From Candidatus Omnitrophota bacterium (lineage in GTDB: Bacteria; Omnitrophota; Koll11; Gygaellales; JAQTUY01): a stretch of 5,103 bases of DNA. The notes under the pieces were generated by a model that was not told the origin of the DNA, ran no database searches, and was given only the letters and a program-made list of their open reading frames with translations. Below, one piece after another: positions 4,853 through 5,103 of this stretch. How positions within the stretch are numbered: position 1 is the first letter of the stretch; every line of letters begins with the position of its first letter. The stretch covers positions 1 through 5,103 of the forward strand of contig JAQTUY010000117.1 of NCBI GenBank assembly GCA_028707105.1, written 5' to 3'. A program made the position numbers and the translations under genes.

Positions 4853-5103
4853 CTAGACCTTGCTCTTATTGACGTGATTGTAGAGAAAACGGAACACTCT
4901 CTGCACCTGTTCCTTGCCCGTCTCGTTGAATATTATCCCCGTGCGGTGCCAACCCTGCAGTAATTTACCTCTGCTCAGCACAAATTTATCCTGCCAGACC
5001 ACCCGGCCGTCTACCACAAAAGGGCCTTTGCCATCCTCAAAATCAAACTCCAGATTAATGGCGCTGCCCTGTTTCAGTTCAGGCTCAAGCAGTATAGAAG
5101 CGC
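4853..5103 (-). CDS. Partial PilZ-domain protein, probable c-di-GMP receptor (C-terminal part)
   Basis: On the minus strand an open frame enters from the right edge and ends at a TAG at 4855-4853, giving 82 visible C-terminal residues. The pattern LLEPELKQGSAINLEFDF, then GPFVVDGRVVWQDKF, then GWHRTGIIFNET, matches the beta-barrel part of PilZ domains, including the characteristic late G-I-x-F strand. It ends with a helix EQVQRVFRFLYNHVNKSKV. The N-terminal RxxxR and D/NxSxxG c-di-GMP-binding motifs would lie upstream, beyond the window, so ligand binding cannot be judged. The stop codon is one base from the mlaD stop (tail to tail), with no terminator between them, so read-through would make antisense RNA to each gene. 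With the HD-GYP gene it gives the region two c-di-GMP-related proteins. Confidence 0.8.
   Translation of the reverse strand, partial: ASILLEPELKQGSAINLEFDFEDGKGPFVVDGRVVWQDKFVLSRGKLLQGWHRTGIIFNETGKEQVQRVFRFLYNHVNKSKV

Noticed and set aside
1..5103. CRISPR arrays, tRNA or rRNA genes, phage or integron signatures
   Set aside because: No spaced direct repeats, cloverleaf or rRNA-like stretches, integrase or phage genes were seen on either strand.

Overview
The window looks like a compact bacterial chromosome fragment from a Gram-negative (diderm) lineage. The evidence is a Mla/MCE lipid-transport operon, which acts between inner and outer membranes, together with c-di-GMP proteins and partner-switching (anti-sigma/anti-anti-sigma type) regulators. 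The gene mix, coding style and a small GGGGACGTTCCC-ended repeat remind me of uncultured Omnitrophota-like genomes. That placement is an impression, not a proof; deltaproteobacterial-type or other PVC-like bacteria remain possible.

Layout. (1) 1-321, minus strand: the N-terminal part of a multi-pass membrane protein that runs off the left edge, probably a sensor N-terminus. A near-consensus promoter lies at 363-391. (2) 436-1146, minus strand: a stand-alone HD-GYP c-di-GMP phosphodiesterase. (3) 1148-1293: a 146-bp element with 43-bp imperfect terminal inverted repeats, inserted exactly between the HD-GYP gene and the gene upstream of it. (4) 1293-1631, minus strand: a STAS anti-anti-sigma-type protein with its own promoter at 1702-1730. 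(5) 1632-1805: a divergent control region holding one good promoter per strand. (6) 1806-4851, plus strand: a tight operon of RsbW-like kinase, a second STAS protein, MlaE permease, MlaF ATPase and MlaD substrate-binding protein. (7) 4853-5103, minus strand: the C-terminal part of a PilZ-domain protein, convergent with mlaD and separated from it by one base.

How it may work together. E. coli MlaB is a STAS protein that binds the ATPase MlaF. Here the STAS gene directly upstream of mlaE keeps the full phosphorylatable DSSG motif and sits directly behind an RsbW-like serine kinase. A paralogous STAS gene is transcribed divergently with an HD-GYP enzyme. The simplest reading is a phosphorylation-controlled (partner-switching) lipid transporter, with a second STAS protein competing for the same kinase and linking it to c-di-GMP. 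This is inferred from motifs and gene order only.

The second point of interest is the small inverted-repeat element. Removing it in silico and fusing the flanking TA dinucleotides restores an overlapping STAS/HD-GYP gene pair with a plausible ribosome binding site. The present STAS stop codon and the present 5' end of the HD-GYP gene therefore both appear to be products of the insertion. No gap longer than 300 bases lacks a gene.
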